The notes under the pieces were generated by a model, which saw only the letters and a list, made by a program, of their open reading frames with translations, was not told where the DNA came from and made no database searches. From Erwinia typographi (GTDB lineage: Bacteria; Pseudomonadota; Gammaproteobacteria; Enterobacterales; Enterobacteriaceae), in assembly GCF_000773975.1 (NCBI RefSeq), contig NZ_JRUQ01000050.1, positions 1 through 64,000 on the forward strand: 64,000 nt of DNA, written 5' to 3'. Positions 33,636 through 44,635 of the stretch are shown in pieces. Each line of letters starts with the position of its first letter. Position 1 is the first letter of the stretch. The translations under genes were made by a program, and so were the position numbers.

Positions 33636-35624
33636 GTGAGCATGGATATCAGCGACTTTTATCAAACGTTTTTCGATGAAGCCGACGAACTGTTGGCCGA
33701 CATGGAACAACACCTGCTGGGGTTAGACCCGCAGGAACCGGACTCGGAACAGCTTAACGCTATCTTCCGTGCAGCCCACTCGATTAAAGGCGGAGCGGGA
33801 ACCTTTGGTTTTACCGTATTGCAGGAAACCACGCACATTCTGGAAAATATTCTCGACGGGGCACGCCGCGGCGAAATGCAGCTGAGCACCGATATCATCA
33901 ACCTGTTTTTGGAAACCAAAGATATTATGCAAGAACAGCTGGATGCCTACAAAACCGCCACCGAACCGAATGCCGAGACCTTCGAGTACATCTGTCAGGC
34001 GCTGCGCCAACTGGCTCTGGAAGCCAGGGGCGAAGCGGTAGAGCCGCCAAAAACGCTGGCGGTTGCCGCCATCGCACCGACGCCTGGGCCGGCTGCTGGC
34101 CTGCGCCTGGCGCTGGTGGATCTGAAGCCGAACGAAATCCCGCTGATGCTGGAAGAGCTGGGCAATCTGGGTAGCGTCTCTGACGTCATTAAAGGCGAAA
34201 CCTCGCTGGAAGTGACGCTGGATTCCTCGGTAGGTCAGGACGACATCGTTGCCGTGCTGTGCTTTGTGATTGAAGAGTCGCAGATCAGATTCATTACCGC
34301 TCAGGCTGCGGCGCCAGAAGTCGTTAATGCGGTAGCCGAAGTGGCAGAACTGCCGGTGGCCCAGTTGGCGACGGTCAGCGATATTAATTCCGCGAAGCGT
34401 GAGGCGCCGAAAAAAGTGGCCGCGCCGAAGGCCAGCGAATCCACCAGTATCCGCGTAGCCGTGGAAAAGGTGGACCAGCTGATCAACCTGGTTGGCGAGC
34501 TGGTGATCACGCAGTCGATGCTGGCGCAGCGTTCCGGCGAGCTGGACCCGGTCGCCCACGGCGACCTGCTTAACAGCATGGGGCAGCTGGAGCGTAACGC
34601 CCGCGATTTGCAGGAATCGGTGATGTCTATCCGCATGATGCCGATGGAGTATGTCTTCAGCCGCTTCCCACGCCTGGTGCGCGACCTGGCCAGCAAGCTG
34701 GGAAAAGAGGTCGAGTTAACGCTGCTGGGCAGCTCGACCGAGCTGGATAAGAGCCTGATTGAACGCATTATCGATCCGTTAACCCACCTGGTGCGTAACA
34801 GCCTGGATCACGGTATCGAATCGCCAGATAAACGCCTCGCCGCCGGGAAACACGCGGTAGGTAACCTGACCCTGTCGGCGGAACACCAGGGGGGCAACAT
34901 CTGCATCGAAGTGGTTGATGACGGTGCCGGGCTGAACCGTGAACGCATTCTGGCTAAAGCGCTCTCTTCCGGCCTGCCGGTCAGCGAGGCGATGAGCGAT
35001 GAAGAGGTAGGGATGCTGATTTTCGCGCCGGGCTTCTCCACGGCAGAGCAGGTGACCGATGTCTCTGGCCGCGGCGTGGGCATGGACGTGGTAAAACGAA
35101 ATATTCAGGAGATGGGCGGCCACGTTGAAATCGCCTCTAAACAGGGCAAAGGCACGACAATTCGTATCCTGCTGCCGCTGACGCTGGCAATTCTCGACGG
35201 CATGTCCGTGCGGGTGGCGAACGAAGTGTTCATCCTGCCGCTGAACGCGGTAATGGAATCCCTGCAACCGCTGGCCGATGACCTTCATCCGCTGGCCGGG
35301 GGCGAGCGCGTGCTGGAAGTCCGTGGCGAATATCTGCCGCTGGTTGAACTGTGGAACGTTTTCGATGTGCAGGGGGCGAAAACCGAAGCCACTCAGGGCA
35401 TCGTGGTGATCCTGCAAAGCGCGGGAAAACGTTATGCGATGTTGGTTGATCAATTGATTGGCCAGCACCAGGTGGTGGTAAAAAATCTGGAAAGCAACTA
35501 TCGCAAAGTTCCGGGCATCTCGGCGGCCACCATTCTGGGCGATGGCAGCGTGGCGCTGATTGTTGATGTCTCGGCTCTGCAGTCTCTCAACCGTGAAAAG
35601 CGTGTGGCGGGAGCCGCAGCCTGA
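33636..35624 (+). CDS. cheA: Chemotaxis histidine kinase CheA
   Basis: The 662-aa kinase has an HPt domain with phospho-acceptor His48 (AAHSIKGGAG). It is followed by a CheY/CheB-binding P2 region (about 160-230), a dimerisation P3 region (STSIRVAVEKVDQLINLVGE), an ATPase domain (NSLDHGIE, DDGAGL, GRGVGMDVV) and a CheW-like P5 domain. The start GTG 33636, with ATG two codons later, matches the E. coli start MSMDISDFYQ. Met98, the start of the short form CheA-S in E. coli, is conserved. It is 4 bp after motB. Confidence 0.97.
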   Translation: MSMDISDFYQTFFDEADELLADMEQHLLGLDPQEPDSEQLNAIFRAAHSIKGGAGTFGFTVLQETTHILENILDGARRGEMQLSTDIINLFLETKDIMQEQLDAYKTATEPNAETFEYICQALRQLALEARGEAVEPPKTLAVAAIAPTPGPAAGLRLALVDLKPNEIPLMLEELGNLGSVSDVIKGETSLEVTLDSSVGQDDIVAVLCFVIEESQIRFITAQAAAPEVVNAVAEVAELPVAQLATVSDINSAKREAPKKVAAPKASESTSIRVAVEKVDQLINLVGELVITQSMLAQRSGELDPVAHGDLLNSMGQLERNARDLQESVMSIRMMPMEYVFSRFPRLVRDLASKLGKEVELTLLGSSTELDKSLIERIIDPLTHLVRNSLDHGIESPDKRLAAGKHAVGNLTLSAEHQGGNICIEVVDDGAGLNRERILAKALSSGLPVSEAMSDEEVGMLIFAPGFSTAEQVTDVSGRGVGMDVVKRNIQEMGGHVEIASKQGKGTTIRILLPLTLAILDGMSVRVANEVFILPLNAVMESLQPLADDLHPLAGGERVLEVRGEYLPLVELWNVFDVQGAKTEATQGIVVILQSAGKRYAMLVDQLIGQHQVVVKNLESNYRKVPGISAATILGDGSVALIVDVSALQSLNREKRVAGAAA

Positions 35625-35647
35625 CGTTAACCGATTAAGGGTAAATT

Positions 35648-36145
35648 ATGACTGGAATGGCAACTGTCTCTAAACTCACTGGCGAAACCGTAGGCCAGGA
35701 GTTCCTGGTGTTTACGCTGGGTGACGAAGAGTACGGCATCGATATTCTGAAAGTGCAGGAAATCCGTGGCTACGACCAGGTGACGCGCATTGCGAACACG
35801 CCAGCTTTTATCAAAGGGGTGACCAATCTGCGCGGCGTGATCGTGCCGATCATCGATCTGCGCATCAAATTCGCACAGTCTGACGTTGGCTATAACGAAA
35901 ACACCGTGGTTATTGTGCTCAATCTGGAGCAGCGCGTGGTGGGTATCGTGGTGGACGGCGTATCTGACGTGCTGTCGCTCACTACCGACCAGATCCGGCC
36001 TTCCCCGGAGTTTGCGGTGACGATGTCTACCGAATACCTGACCGGCCTGGGTGCGCTGGGCGAGCGTATGCTGATCCTGGTTGATATTGAAAAGCTGCTG
36101 AACAGTGAAGAAATGGCGCTGGTTGACGTGCTGCGTAGCGCCTGA
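35648..36145 (+). CDS. cheW: Chemotaxis coupling protein CheW
   Basis: The 165-aa SH3-like adaptor links CheA to the chemoreceptors at the cell pole. Characteristic stretches are [21 protein letters not shown] and [19 protein letters not shown]. Last gene of motAB-cheAW; a long-stem terminator follows. Confidence 0.97.
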   Translation: MTGMATVSKLTGETVGQEFLVFTLGDEEYGIDILKVQEIRGYDQVTRIANTPAFIKGVTNLRGVIVPIIDLRIKFAQSDVGYNENTVVIVLNLEQRVVGIVVDGVSDVLSLTTDQIRPSPEFAVTMSTEYLTGLGALGERMLILVDIEKLLNSEEMALVDVLRSA

Positions 36146-36167
36146 TAACCGTGCCTGAGTGGCGACA

Positions 36168-36196
36168 AAGGGCCGTGCAGCGACTGCATGGCCCTT
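36168..36196 (+). terminator. Terminator of motAB-cheAW
   Basis: A 13-bp stem with one G-T pair (AAGGGCCGTGCAG/CTGCATGGCCCTT) and a 3-nt loop is followed by AATTATTT. Confidence 0.75.
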
Positions 36197-36268
36197 AATT
36201 ATTTCAATATCGCTTGCTGTAACTTTTAAATACAAAATAATTATCTTAATTTTAGCAATATAGCCGCA

Positions 36269-36295
36269 TAAAGTTTCACTTTCTGGCGCCGATAG
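36269..36295 (+). promoter_or_regulatory. FliA (sigma-28) promoter of receptor gene 1
   Basis: TAAAGTTT-N11-GCCGATAG is a 15-of-16 match to the consensus and resembles the E. coli tar promoter. It lies 39 bp before the receptor start codon and should drive the receptor-cheRBYZ operon. Confidence 0.93.
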
Positions 36296-36333
36296 ATCTG
36301 GTGTTGTTCCACTTTACACACCAAGGGTACGCC

Positions 36334-38007
36334 ATGTTTACACGTATTAAAGTTGTTACCAGTCTGCTGTTAGTGCTAATGGTTTTTGGCTCATTGCAGC
36401 TGATTTCCGGTGGGTTATTTATCCGCGCGCTGACCAGCGACAAAAATAGTTTCTCCGTTGCTCAGAACTCAAGTGACAACATGGCGGCATTTACCGACGC
36501 CTGGATCGCACTGAATCAGACCCGCATTGCGCTGAATCGCGGTATGTTGCGCCTGCAAAGCGAAACCGCCAGCACCGTCTCCAGCACTTCATTAAGCATG
36601 ATTTCCGCCCAGGGCAAAAAGCTGCTGGCGGATGCCGACAAGTCTTACGCGCTGTACAAAAAGATCCCTGATACCAAAGGGATCGACCCGAAAGTCGTCG
36701 AGACAATGGAACAAAATTACGATAGCTACTCTAAAGCGCTGGCCAACATGCTTGGCCTGATGGAAAACAAGCAGTTGAACGAGATGTATAAGCTCAATAT
36801 TGAGCAGAAGCAGAACGATATGCAGGCGGCCTACACCACCTGGCGCGACGCACAAAACGTGATTACCGTCCGGGGCGTGGCGGCGAATGAAGCGGCTTAC
36901 GCCAGAATGCTGTGGGTGGTGGGTATGGTGATGGCGCTGGTCGTCGCGCTGATCGTGCTGTGCTGGATCGGCCTGCGCAAGGTGCTAATCACCCCGCTGC
37001 AAACCAATATTACTCATATCAGCCACATTGCTGGCGGTGACCTGACCCACACCATTGAGGTGATCGGGCGTAACGAAATGGGGCAACTGGCCGCCAGCCT
37101 GCAGGAGATGCAGCAGGCGCTGGTGCGCACCGTCAGCGACGTGCGCGACGGTTCTGACGCCATCTATACCGGTGCCAGCGAAATTGCGGCGGGTAACAAC
37201 GATCTCTCTTCCCGCACCGAGCAGCAGGCCGCCTCCCTCGAAGAAACCGCTGCCAGCATGGAACAGCTGACCGCCACCGTGAAGCAAAATGCGGAGAACG
37301 CCCGTCAGGCATCCCAACTGGCGCTCAGCGCGTCTGAAACCGCGCTGAAAGGAGGTAAAGTGGTGGATGGCGTGGTGAAAACCATGAGCGACATCGCCGT
37401 CAGTTCGAAAAAAATCGCCGACATCACCAGCGTCATCGACGGCATTGCCTTCCAGACCAATATTCTGGCGCTGAACGCTGCCGTTGAGGCCGCCCGAGCG
37501 GGTGAGCAGGGACGGGGCTTTGCCGTGGTCGCGGGTGAAGTGCGTAACCTGGCCCAGCGCAGCGCGCAGGCAGCTAAAGAGATTAAAGGGCTGATTGAAG
37601 ACTCGGTAGCCCGCGTGGATAGCGGTACCACGCTGGTTGGCACCGCCGGTGAAACGATGAGCGATATCGTCAATGCCGTCACTCGCGTGACTGACATTAT
37701 GGGGGAAATCGCCTCTGCCTCGGATGAGCAGAGTAAGGGTATCGATCAGGTGGGGACCGCCGTGACCGAGATGGACCGTGTTACTCAGCAAAACGCCTCA
37801 CTGGTAGAAGAATCCGCCACCGCTGCCGCTGCGCTGGAAGATCAGGCCAGCCGCCTGACGCAGGCCGTGGCGGTGTTCCGGCTACGGAAAGATCCGGGAA
37901 TCAATCCAGTCGCCGCCCGGACGTTGCCGGCGAGCCGTCCAGCACTGTCGACGGCGCGAAAAATCGCTGCGCCCGTCGCCTCTGAAGGGAACTGGGAGAC
38001 CTTCTGA
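36334..38007 (+). CDS. Methyl-accepting chemotaxis protein 1 (NWETF type)
   Basis: The 557-aa chemoreceptor has a first membrane helix (about 7-30), a four-helix periplasmic sensor, and a second helix (about 192-217). A HAMP domain and the conserved signalling hairpin ([20 protein letters not shown]) follow. It ends in NWETF, the tether for CheR and CheB. The sensor has the LNRGMLRL segment in place of the canonical LNRAGIR. It also lacks the PTQ motif that closes the amino-acid pocket of Tar and Tsr, so its ligand may differ. ATG 36334 gives a normal N-terminus; the longer frame from 36301 is unlikely. It has its own sigma-28 promoter. Confidence 0.92.
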   Translation: MFTRIKVVTSLLLVLMVFGSLQLISGGLFIRALTSDKNSFSVAQNSSDNMAAFTDAWIALNQTRIALNRGMLRLQSETASTVSSTSLSMISAQGKKLLADADKSYALYKKIPDTKGIDPKVVETMEQNYDSYSKALANMLGLMENKQLNEMYKLNIEQKQNDMQAAYTTWRDAQNVITVRGVAANEAAYARMLWVVGMVMALVVALIVLCWIGLRKVLITPLQTNITHISHIAGGDLTHTIEVIGRNEMGQLAASLQEMQQALVRTVSDVRDGSDAIYTGASEIAAGNNDLSSRTEQQAASLEETAASMEQLTATVKQNAENARQASQLALSASETALKGGKVVDGVVKTMSDIAVSSKKIADITSVIDGIAFQTNILALNAAVEAARAGEQGRGFAVVAGEVRNLAQRSAQAAKEIKGLIEDSVARVDSGTTLVGTAGETMSDIVNAVTRVTDIMGEIASASDEQSKGIDQVGTAVTEMDRVTQQNASLVEESATAAAALEDQASRLTQAVAVFRLRKDPGINPVAARTLPASRPALSTARKIAAPVASEGNWETF

Positions 38008-38028
38008 CCGCTAAGCATGATGTGTGAC

Positions 38029-38056
38029 GGTATCCGCTGAGAAATTGGCGGATACC
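38029..38056. other. Hairpin between receptor genes 1 and 2
   Basis: A perfect 9-bp inverted repeat GGTATCCGC/GCGGATACC with a 10-nt loop and no T tract. It may stabilise the upstream mRNA end or limit read-through just before the internal sigma-28 promoter. Confidence 0.5.
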
Positions 38057-38060
38057 CGCA

Positions 38061-38087
38061 TAAAGATCCCCGTCTGCCTGCCGATAA
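38061..38087 (+). promoter_or_regulatory. FliA (sigma-28) promoter of receptor gene 2
   Basis: TAAAGATC-N11-GCCGATAA matches 14 of 16 consensus positions with exact spacing, 33 bp before the start codon of the second receptor gene. It allows receptor 2 and the genes beyond to be expressed independently of receptor 1. Confidence 0.9.
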
Positions 38088-38119
38088 CTGTGCCACTTGT
38101 GTTTTTTCCTGAGGTGGTC

Positions 38120-39799
38120 ATGTTCAAGCGTATGAAAGTTGTTACCGGCCTGATCGGCGTGCTGGTGCTGTTTGCACTGCTCCAGTCCGGGACCGGCGGT
38201 CTGTTTTTCCACACGGTCAAAAATGACAGGGACAATTTTGCCTTTAACCAGCGTCTGCGCGTGTTGCAGCAGTCAATGGGGACAGCGTGGGTATCTCTGG
38301 TGCAGGCGCGTAATACGCTGAACCGCGCCGGGATACGCTACCTGATGGATGCCAGCCAGATGGGATCGGGAGCGACGCAGAAAGAGTTGCTGGCCCTGGC
38401 GCAGCAAGAGCTGGACGTTGCGGATAAATCGCTGGCGGTCTTCAATGCCAACCTGTCGGAAAAGGGGAAAACGGCGGATAACGTGAAGGCGTTACGGGAC
38501 GGTTACCGGCAGCTGCACGACGCGCTGGGGCAGCTGATTGTGATGATGCAGAACGGCCGCTTCAATGATTTTGTCGCTCAGCCGACCCAAAGCTATCAGG
38601 AGCAATTTGAAAAAATCTATAACGAGTGGCTGGAAACCAATAATCAGCTGACGGCAGAGGGCCTGAAGGTTAACGCATCGGCTTACCAGCATACCCTGTG
38701 GATACTGCTGGCGGTACTGCTGATCTCCCTGACGGTGATCGCGCTGGCCTGGCGCGGAATCGACAAAATTCTGCTGCGGCCATTAAAAACCAATATTGAA
38801 CATATTCGCCATATCGCCAGCGGCGATCTGACCCAGAACATTGAGTCTCATGGCCGCAACGAGATGACTCAGCTAGCCGACAGCCTGCGGGAAATGCAGC
38901 AGGCGCTGGTGCGCACGGTCAGCGACGTTCGCGACGGATCTGACGCTATTTATACCGGGGCCAGCGAAATTTCCGCAGGCAACAACGACCTCTCATCGCG
39001 CACCGAGCAGCAGGCCGCCTCGCTGGAGCAAACCGCTGCCAGCATGGAGCAGCTGACCGCCACGGTGAAGCAGAACGCCGAGAATGCCCGCCAGGCTTCT
39101 CAACTGTCGCTGAGCGCATCTCAAACCGCGCTAAAGGGCGGCAAAGTGGTGGATGGCGTGGTGAAAACCATGAACGACATCGCCGGGAGCTCAAAGAAAA
39201 TCGCCGACATTACCAGCGTGATTGACGGCATTGCCTTCCAGACCAATATCCTGGCGCTGAATGCGGCGGTTGAAGCCGCCAGGGCCGGTGAGCAGGGGCG
39301 TGGATTTGCGGTAGTCGCTGGAGAAGTTCGTAACCTTGCCCAGCGCAGTGCGCAGGCGGCGAAAGAGATTAAAGGGCTGATTGAAGACTCCGTATCGCGA
39401 GTGGATACCGGCTCGGTGCTGGTTGAAAGCGCGGGTGAAACCATGACGGATATCGTCGGCGCGGTCACTCGCGTTACCGACATCATGGGCGAGATCGCCT
39501 CGGCTTCGGATGAGCAAAGTAAAGGGATTGACCAGGTTGGCACCGCGGTGAGCGAGATGGACCGGGTAACCCAACAAAACGCCTCGCTGGTTGAAGAGTC
39601 TGCCGCCGCCGCCGTTGCGCTGGAAGAACAGGCTAGCCGACTGACTCAGGCGGTGGCGGTATTCAGAATCCGTAAAGAAAATGTCGTTCAGGCCGTTAAT
39701 AACAATAAGGCAAATAAAACCCCGCTGTTGATGCCCGTCGCCGCACCGCGCAAAGCGCTGGCGGCCCGGACATCAAATGAGAATTGGGAAACTTTCTAA
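38120..39799 (+). CDS. Methyl-accepting chemotaxis protein 2 (Tsr-like, NWETF type)
   Basis: This 559-aa chemoreceptor has the standard layout: membrane helix, periplasmic sensor, membrane helix near 190-212, HAMP, methylation helices and the hairpin tip. The sensor has [14 protein letters not shown] (about 65-78) and [10 protein letters not shown] (about 150-160), both close to E. coli Tsr, including the ligand Arg and the PTQ Thr. Serine or another amino acid is therefore a likely attractant. It ends NWETF. The cytoplasmic half is almost identical to receptor 1. ATG 38120 follows GAGG. Confidence 0.93.
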   Translation: MFKRMKVVTGLIGVLVLFALLQSGTGGLFFHTVKNDRDNFAFNQRLRVLQQSMGTAWVSLVQARNTLNRAGIRYLMDASQMGSGATQKELLALAQQELDVADKSLAVFNANLSEKGKTADNVKALRDGYRQLHDALGQLIVMMQNGRFNDFVAQPTQSYQEQFEKIYNEWLETNNQLTAEGLKVNASAYQHTLWILLAVLLISLTVIALAWRGIDKILLRPLKTNIEHIRHIASGDLTQNIESHGRNEMTQLADSLREMQQALVRTVSDVRDGSDAIYTGASEISAGNNDLSSRTEQQAASLEQTAASMEQLTATVKQNAENARQASQLSLSASQTALKGGKVVDGVVKTMNDIAGSSKKIADITSVIDGIAFQTNILALNAAVEAARAGEQGRGFAVVAGEVRNLAQRSAQAAKEIKGLIEDSVSRVDTGSVLVESAGETMTDIVGAVTRVTDIMGEIASASDEQSKGIDQVGTAVSEMDRVTQQNASLVEESAAAAVALEEQASRLTQAVAVFRIRKENVVQAVNNNKANKTPLLMPVAAPRKALAARTSNENWETF

Positions 39800-39809
39800 C
39801 AGGACTTTT

Positions 39810-39830
39810 TGCCGCCTGCATTGGGCGGCA
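39810..39830. other. Hairpin between receptor genes 2 and 3
   Basis: Stem TGCCGCC/GGCGGCA with a 7-nt loop and no T tract downstream, 16 nt before the third receptor start codon. Confidence 0.5.
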
Positions 39831-39846
39831 GAACCCGGAGGCTGTA

Positions 39847-41436
39847 ATGGTTAGTCAGATTCGTATCTCTACCGCAATCTTTTTTCTGCTTGGGCTGTTT
39901 TGTGTCATGCAGATCGCTGGCAGCGGGCTGTCGTTTAACGCTTTTCGTCAGGATACCGGCAATTTACAGGCGGTTGAAGTCAGCAGCGCGCAGCGCGAGG
40001 CCTTAGGGGAAACCTGGGCCGCCTTGCTAAGCGCCCGCGTAACGCTGAGCCGCGCCGGTACTCGTGCCGCACTGAGCCTGCCGCGCGATCAGGTAACAAG
40101 TTTGATGGGTAAGGCTCAGGAAGATCTGAACACTGCCGATAACGCTTTTAAGCGGTTCGATGCTATTCAGGCGGCGACGCCTGCGGATGTGGAGCTGAAG
40201 AAGGCGATGACCGCCGTATATGGCGACTATAACCATGAGCTTTCTCAACTGATCGCCTACCTGCAGAACTATCAGTTACAGGATTTTCTCGATTCGCCGA
40301 CGCAGGGCGTGCAGGACCGGTTTCAGGCGCAGTACAACCGCTGGATGAGCCATATCGATATGCTGCGCGAACACGCCAGCCGGGCCGGAAAAGGGTTTTA
40401 TCAGCAGTCGAAAGTTATTTTTATCGTGGCGGTAATTCTTTCACTGCTGGTAACGCTCAGCGGCGTCTGGTGGATACGTAAGGCGGTTGTTGCTCCGCTG
40501 GCGATCATGCGCGGCCATTTTGAGCGGATGGCTGGCGGCAACCTTGGCGGGACCATCGTGGCCGAAGGGCGTAACGAGTTGAGCGAGCTGTTTGCAAGCC
40601 TGAAGGCGATGCAGCAGTCGCTGGCGGAAACGGTTAGCAGCGTACGTGACGGCACGCACGCTATGCACACCGGTATTCGTGAAATTGCCTCCGGCAATAG
40701 CGATTTGTCCTCCCGCACCGAGCAGCAGGCTGCCTCGCTGGCTGAAACGGCCGCCAGCATGGAGCAGCTGACCGCTACGGTGACCGGCAACGCGGAAAAT
40801 GCCCGTCAGGCTTCGCAGCTGGCGAAAGACGCGTCAACCACCGCCAATAAAGGCGGCACGCTGACCGGTAAAGTGGTCACTACTATGAGCGAGATTGCCG
40901 AGAGTTCGCGCAAGATCGGCGATATTACCAGCGTGATTGATGGTATTGCCTTCCAGACCAATATTCTGGCGCTGAATGCGGCGGTAGAAGCCGCCCGCGC
41001 GGGTGAACAGGGCAGAGGGTTTGCCGTGGTGGCCGGGGAAGTTCGCAGTCTGGCCCAGCGCAGCGCGCAGGCGGCCAGGGAGATTAAAGCGCTGATTGAA
41101 GCTTCGGTCAGCCGCGTGGATCAGGGAGCGAAGCAGGTAGCCTCAGCAGGCGAGACGATGGAAGAGATTGTGCAAAGCGTCACCCGCGTTAACGACATCA
41201 TGGGTGAGATTGCTTCGGCCTCGGATGAACAGCGTCGGGGAATTGAACAGGTTGCGCTGGCGGTTAGCCAGATGGACCAGGTCACACAACAGAACGCCGC
41301 GCTGGTTGAGGAAGCGGCGGCCGCCACCGAAGCCCTTGAAGCACAGGCCGACCATCTGACGGGCACAGTGACCAGGTTCTCACTGGACGCGGAGCAGGCT
41401 GCAACAGGAAATTCGAATGGCTTACAGGGAATATAG
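39847..41436 (+). CDS. Methyl-accepting chemotaxis protein 3 (no NWETF tail)
   Basis: The 529-aa chemoreceptor has membrane helices near 8-30 and 185-208. Its periplasmic sensor carries [14 protein letters not shown] and [12 protein letters not shown], so the amino-acid binding pattern of Tar/Tsr is kept. HAMP and signalling hairpin are intact, but the C-terminus stops without the NWETF pentapeptide. As known for E. coli Tap and Trg, such low-abundance receptors depend on neighbouring NWETF receptors for adaptation. No sigma-28 box lies in the short gap, so it is read from upstream. ATG 39847 follows GGAGG. Confidence 0.92.
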   Translation: MVSQIRISTAIFFLLGLFCVMQIAGSGLSFNAFRQDTGNLQAVEVSSAQREALGETWAALLSARVTLSRAGTRAALSLPRDQVTSLMGKAQEDLNTADNAFKRFDAIQAATPADVELKKAMTAVYGDYNHELSQLIAYLQNYQLQDFLDSPTQGVQDRFQAQYNRWMSHIDMLREHASRAGKGFYQQSKVIFIVAVILSLLVTLSGVWWIRKAVVAPLAIMRGHFERMAGGNLGGTIVAEGRNELSELFASLKAMQQSLAETVSSVRDGTHAMHTGIREIASGNSDLSSRTEQQAASLAETAASMEQLTATVTGNAENARQASQLAKDASTTANKGGTLTGKVVTTMSEIAESSRKIGDITSVIDGIAFQTNILALNAAVEAARAGEQGRGFAVVAGEVRSLAQRSAQAAREIKALIEASVSRVDQGAKQVASAGETMEEIVQSVTRVNDIMGEIASASDEQRRGIEQVALAVSQMDQVTQQNAALVEEAAAATEALEAQADHLTGTVTRFSLDAEQAATGNSNGLQGI

Positions 41437-41480
41437 CGTTGTTTTACGCTCTTAATCAGCACGTTGCAGGATAGCCCTGG

Positions 41481-42353
41481 ATGAAAAAATCGACGCTGTT
41501 AGCCCCACAGGAGAACGCCACGCTACTGTCCCAGATGGTTCAGCGCCTGCCGTTATCCGATACGCATTTTAAGCGTATCAGTCAGTTGATCTACCAGCGA
41601 GCGGGCATCGTTCTCGCCGATCACAAGCGGGAGATGGTTTACAACCGGCTGGTTCGCCGGCTGCGGATGCTGGGCATAGACGACTTTGGTCGTTACCTTG
41701 CGCTGCTGGAGAGCGATGCCAGCAGCCCTGAGTGGCAGGCGTTTATTAACGCGCTGACCACTAACCTGACGGCGTTTTTCCGTGAGGCGCACCATTTCCC
41801 GATTCTGGCGGACCACGCCAGACGGCGGGCGGGCAGCTTTAACGTCTGGTGTGCCGCGGCCTCGACCGGCGAGGAGCCTTACTCCATCGCTATGACGCTG
41901 GCTGAAACGCTGGGCGCCGGGCCGGGGAAATTCCAGATTCACGCCAGCGATATTGACACGCAGGTGCTGGAGAAGGCGCTGACCGGCGTCTACCGCCAGG
42001 AGGAGCTGCGCACGCTCTCGCCACAGCAGCTACAGCGGTTTTTCTTCCGCGGAACCGGGCCGCATTCGGGAATGGTAAGAGTGCGTCCTGAACTGGCGAA
42101 CTCAATTACCTACGCGCAGCTCAATCTGCTGGGGCACGAGTGGGCTTTACCGGGGCCGTTTGACGCCATTTTTTGCCGTAACGTGATGATTTATTTCGAC
42201 AAAGAGACGCAGGAGAAAATTTTACGGCGCTTTGTCCCGTTGCTAAAACCTGGCGGGATCCTGTTTGCCGGCCATTCGGAGAATTTTAGCCAGATAAGCA
42301 AAGAGTTCTATCTGCGTGGCCAGACAGTCTACGGACTGACTAAGGAAAGATAA
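41481..42353 (+). CDS. cheR: Chemoreceptor glutamate methyltransferase CheR
   Basis: The 290-aa enzyme methylates receptor glutamates using S-adenosylmethionine. The N-terminal helical domain (about 1-90) is followed by the SAM-binding fold with [17 protein letters not shown] (about 120-136) and [14 protein letters not shown]. The beta-subdomain that binds NWETF is expected in the middle. Its stop overlaps the cheB start by one base. Confidence 0.97.
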   Translation: MKKSTLLAPQENATLLSQMVQRLPLSDTHFKRISQLIYQRAGIVLADHKREMVYNRLVRRLRMLGIDDFGRYLALLESDASSPEWQAFINALTTNLTAFFREAHHFPILADHARRRAGSFNVWCAAASTGEEPYSIAMTLAETLGAGPGKFQIHASDIDTQVLEKALTGVYRQEELRTLSPQQLQRFFFRGTGPHSGMVRVRPELANSITYAQLNLLGHEWALPGPFDAIFCRNVMIYFDKETQEKILRRFVPLLKPGGILFAGHSENFSQISKEFYLRGQTVYGLTKER

Positions 42354-43402
42354 TGGGAAAAATCAGAGTGTTATGCGTTGATGATTCGGCACTGATGCGC
42401 CAGCTGATGACCGAAATCATCAACAGCCATGCGGATATGGAGATGGTAGCTTCGGCACCCGATCCGCTGGTCGCCAGGGACATGATTAAAGAGTTTAACC
42501 CGGACGTGCTGACGCTGGATGTTGAAATGCCGCGAATGGATGGCCTCGACTTTCTGGAAAAGCTGATGCGCCTGCGGCCGATGCCGGTGGTGATGGTTTC
42601 CTCGCTGACCGGAAAAGGCTCAGAGGTGACGCTGCGAGCGCTGGAGCTGGGCGCGGTGGATTTTGTCACCAAGCCTTCGCTGGGCATTCGTGAGGGGATG
42701 CTGGCCTACAGCCAGATGATTGCCGATAAGGTTCGTGCCGCGTCGCGGGCAAAGCTGCATGTGCGTGGGCATCACCCTGCGCCGGTGATGCTGAAAGCCG
42801 GGCCGCTGTTGAGCAGTGAAAAGCTGATTGCGATTGGCGCCTCAACCGGGGGAACCGAAGCGATTCGCCACGTACTGCAACCGTTACCGGCAACCAGCCC
42901 TGCGCTGCTGATCACCCAGCATATGCCGCCAGGCTTTACCCGCTCGTTTGCGGAGCGGCTGAACAAACTTTGTCAGATTACGGTGAAGGAAGCGGAAGAC
43001 GGCGAGCGTATTTTACCCGGGCACGCCTATATTGCTCCCGGCGCGATGCATCTGGAGCTGGCGCGAAGCGGCGCTAACTACCAGGTCAAGCTGAACGAAG
43101 GGCCGCCGGTTAACCGGCACAAGCCGTCAGTAGACGTGCTGTTTAAATCAGTAGCGCAGTTCGCCGGGCGTAACGCCGTAGGCGTCATTCTCACCGGGAT
43201 GGGCAACGACGGCGCGGCGGGATTGCTGGCAATGAACAAAGCTGGCGCCTGGACCATCGCCCAGAACGAAGCGAGCTGTGTGGTATTTGGTATGCCGCGA
43301 GAGGCGATTGCCCTCGGCGGCGCCAGTGAAGTGGTGGATCTCCACCAAATCAGCCAGCACATGCTGGCAAAAATTAGCGCCGGACAGGCATTACGTATTT
43401 AA
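42353..43402 (+). CDS. cheB: Chemotaxis response regulator methylesterase CheB
   Basis: This 349-aa protein has a receiver domain with Asp10, Asp11 and phospho-acceptor Asp56, a linker, and a C-terminal esterase/amidase domain. The catalytic residues are Ser in [10 protein letters not shown] (about 164), His in QHMPPGF (about 190), and Asp in TGMGNDGA (about 286). It removes methyl groups from receptors after CheA phosphorylates it. TAATG coupling with cheR. Confidence 0.97.
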   Translation: MGKIRVLCVDDSALMRQLMTEIINSHADMEMVASAPDPLVARDMIKEFNPDVLTLDVEMPRMDGLDFLEKLMRLRPMPVVMVSSLTGKGSEVTLRALELGAVDFVTKPSLGIREGMLAYSQMIADKVRAASRAKLHVRGHHPAPVMLKAGPLLSSEKLIAIGASTGGTEAIRHVLQPLPATSPALLITQHMPPGFTRSFAERLNKLCQITVKEAEDGERILPGHAYIAPGAMHLELARSGANYQVKLNEGPPVNRHKPSVDVLFKSVAQFAGRNAVGVILTGMGNDGAAGLLAMNKAGAWTIAQNEASCVVFGMPREAIALGGASEVVDLHQISQHMLAKISAGQALRI

Positions 43403-43444
43403 CGCAGCGCCCGTCCCGCGGGGCTACACAAAACAGGAGTAACT

Positions 43445-43834
43445 ATGGCTGATAAAAATATGCGGTTTCTGGTGGTCGACGACTTCAACACGATGCGTCG
43501 TATCGTCCGTAACCTCCTGAAAGAGCTTGGCTTCAATAACGTTGAAGAAGCGGAAGATGGCGTGGATGCGCTGAATAAACTGCGCGCTGGCGACTTTGAC
43601 TTCGTTATCTCCGACTGGAACATGCCCAATATGGACGGCCTGGAACTGCTGCAAACCATTCGCGCCGACGGCGGCATGGCCAAGCTGCCGGTGCTGATGG
43701 TGACGGCGGAAGCCAAGAAAGAGAACATCATTGCGGCTGCTCAGGCTGGTGCCAGCGGCTACGTTGTTAAACCATTCACAGCAGCCACCCTTGAAGAGAA
43801 GCTAGGTAAAATCTTCGAAAAGCTGGGTATGTAA
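43445..43834 (+). CDS. cheY: Chemotaxis response regulator CheY
   Basis: The 129-aa single receiver domain has Asp12, Asp13, Asp57, Thr87 and Lys109 all in their E. coli positions. Phosphorylated CheY binds FliM and promotes clockwise rotation. ATG 43445 follows AGGAG; cheZ starts 9 bp downstream. Confidence 0.98.
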   Translation: MADKNMRFLVVDDFNTMRRIVRNLLKELGFNNVEEAEDGVDALNKLRAGDFDFVISDWNMPNMDGLELLQTIRADGGMAKLPVLMVTAEAKKENIIAAAQAGASGYVVKPFTAATLEEKLGKIFEKLGM

Positions 43835-43843
43835 GGAGCCGAG

Positions 43844-44488
43844 ATGAGCGAACTTTCGAAACCAGACAATGATGCGGCCCCGGCGCAGGACATTATCTCC
43901 CGCATTGGCTCGCTGACGCGGATGTTGCGCGACAGCCTCCGTGAACTGGGGCTGGATCAGGCTATCGCTGAGGCGGCAGAAGCCATTCCGGACGCCCGCG
44001 ATCGCCTGGACTATGTAGTGCAAATGACCGCTCAGGCGGCCGAACGCGCGCTGAACTGCGTGGAGGCTTCGCAGCCGCGCCAGACGCTGATGGAAGACGG
44101 AGCGAAAGCACTGAAAGGACGCTGGGATGAGTGGTTTGAAAATCCTATCGAACTGGCAGACGCCCGCTCGCTGGTTTCGGATACCCGCGGCTATCTGGAT
44201 TCGGTACCGGTGCATACTTCGTTTACCAATGCCCAGCTAATGGAAATCATGATGGCTCAGGATTTCCAGGATCTGACCGGTCAGGTGATCAAACGCATGA
44301 TGGATGTGATCCAGGAAATCGAGCGCCAGCTGCTGATGGTGCTGCTGGATAATATTCCGGAGCAGGCTGCCCGTCCTAAGAAAGATGGGGACAGCTTGCT
44401 GAACGGGCCACAGATCAACGTTGCGGCTCCTGGCGTGGTGGCTAATCAGGATCAGGTTGACGATCTGCTGGACAGCCTTGGGTTTTAA
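43844..44488 (+). CDS. cheZ: CheY-P phosphatase CheZ
   Basis: The 214-aa helical-hairpin protein has the catalytic segment [16 protein letters not shown] (about 142-157; the Gln is in QDLTGQ) and a C-terminal CheY-binding helix [13 protein letters not shown]. It dephosphorylates CheY. Last gene of the receptor-cheRBYZ operon, followed by a hairpin. Confidence 0.97.
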   Translation: MSELSKPDNDAAPAQDIISRIGSLTRMLRDSLRELGLDQAIAEAAEAIPDARDRLDYVVQMTAQAAERALNCVEASQPRQTLMEDGAKALKGRWDEWFENPIELADARSLVSDTRGYLDSVPVHTSFTNAQLMEIMMAQDFQDLTGQVIKRMMDVIQEIERQLLMVLLDNIPEQAARPKKDGDSLLNGPQINVAAPGVVANQDQVDDLLDSLGF

Positions 44489-44494
44489 GTTCGT

Positions 44495-44521
44495 GGGGCG
44501 AAGGTGTTCGCCCCCTCTCTT
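44495..44521 (+). terminator. Probable terminator after cheZ
   Basis: A perfect 8-bp stem GGGGCGAA/TTCGCCCC with a 4-nt loop is followed by a pyrimidine tract CTCTCTTC rather than pure T, 6 nt past the cheZ stop. Confidence 0.6.
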
Positions 44522-44635
44522 CGGCGTTACCGCCATCCGCTAAATAACCCCCTTTTTACGCGTTTACTCGCGGCATTATCCCTGCGCCAATTTGTCATGC
44601 TAGCTCCTGAAATTCTGTATTGAGGGTGAGCTGGC

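Noticed and set aside
34779-35468. 229-codon minus-strand frame opposite cheA
   Set aside because: Antisense shadow of cheA; no start signal and no recognisable domain.
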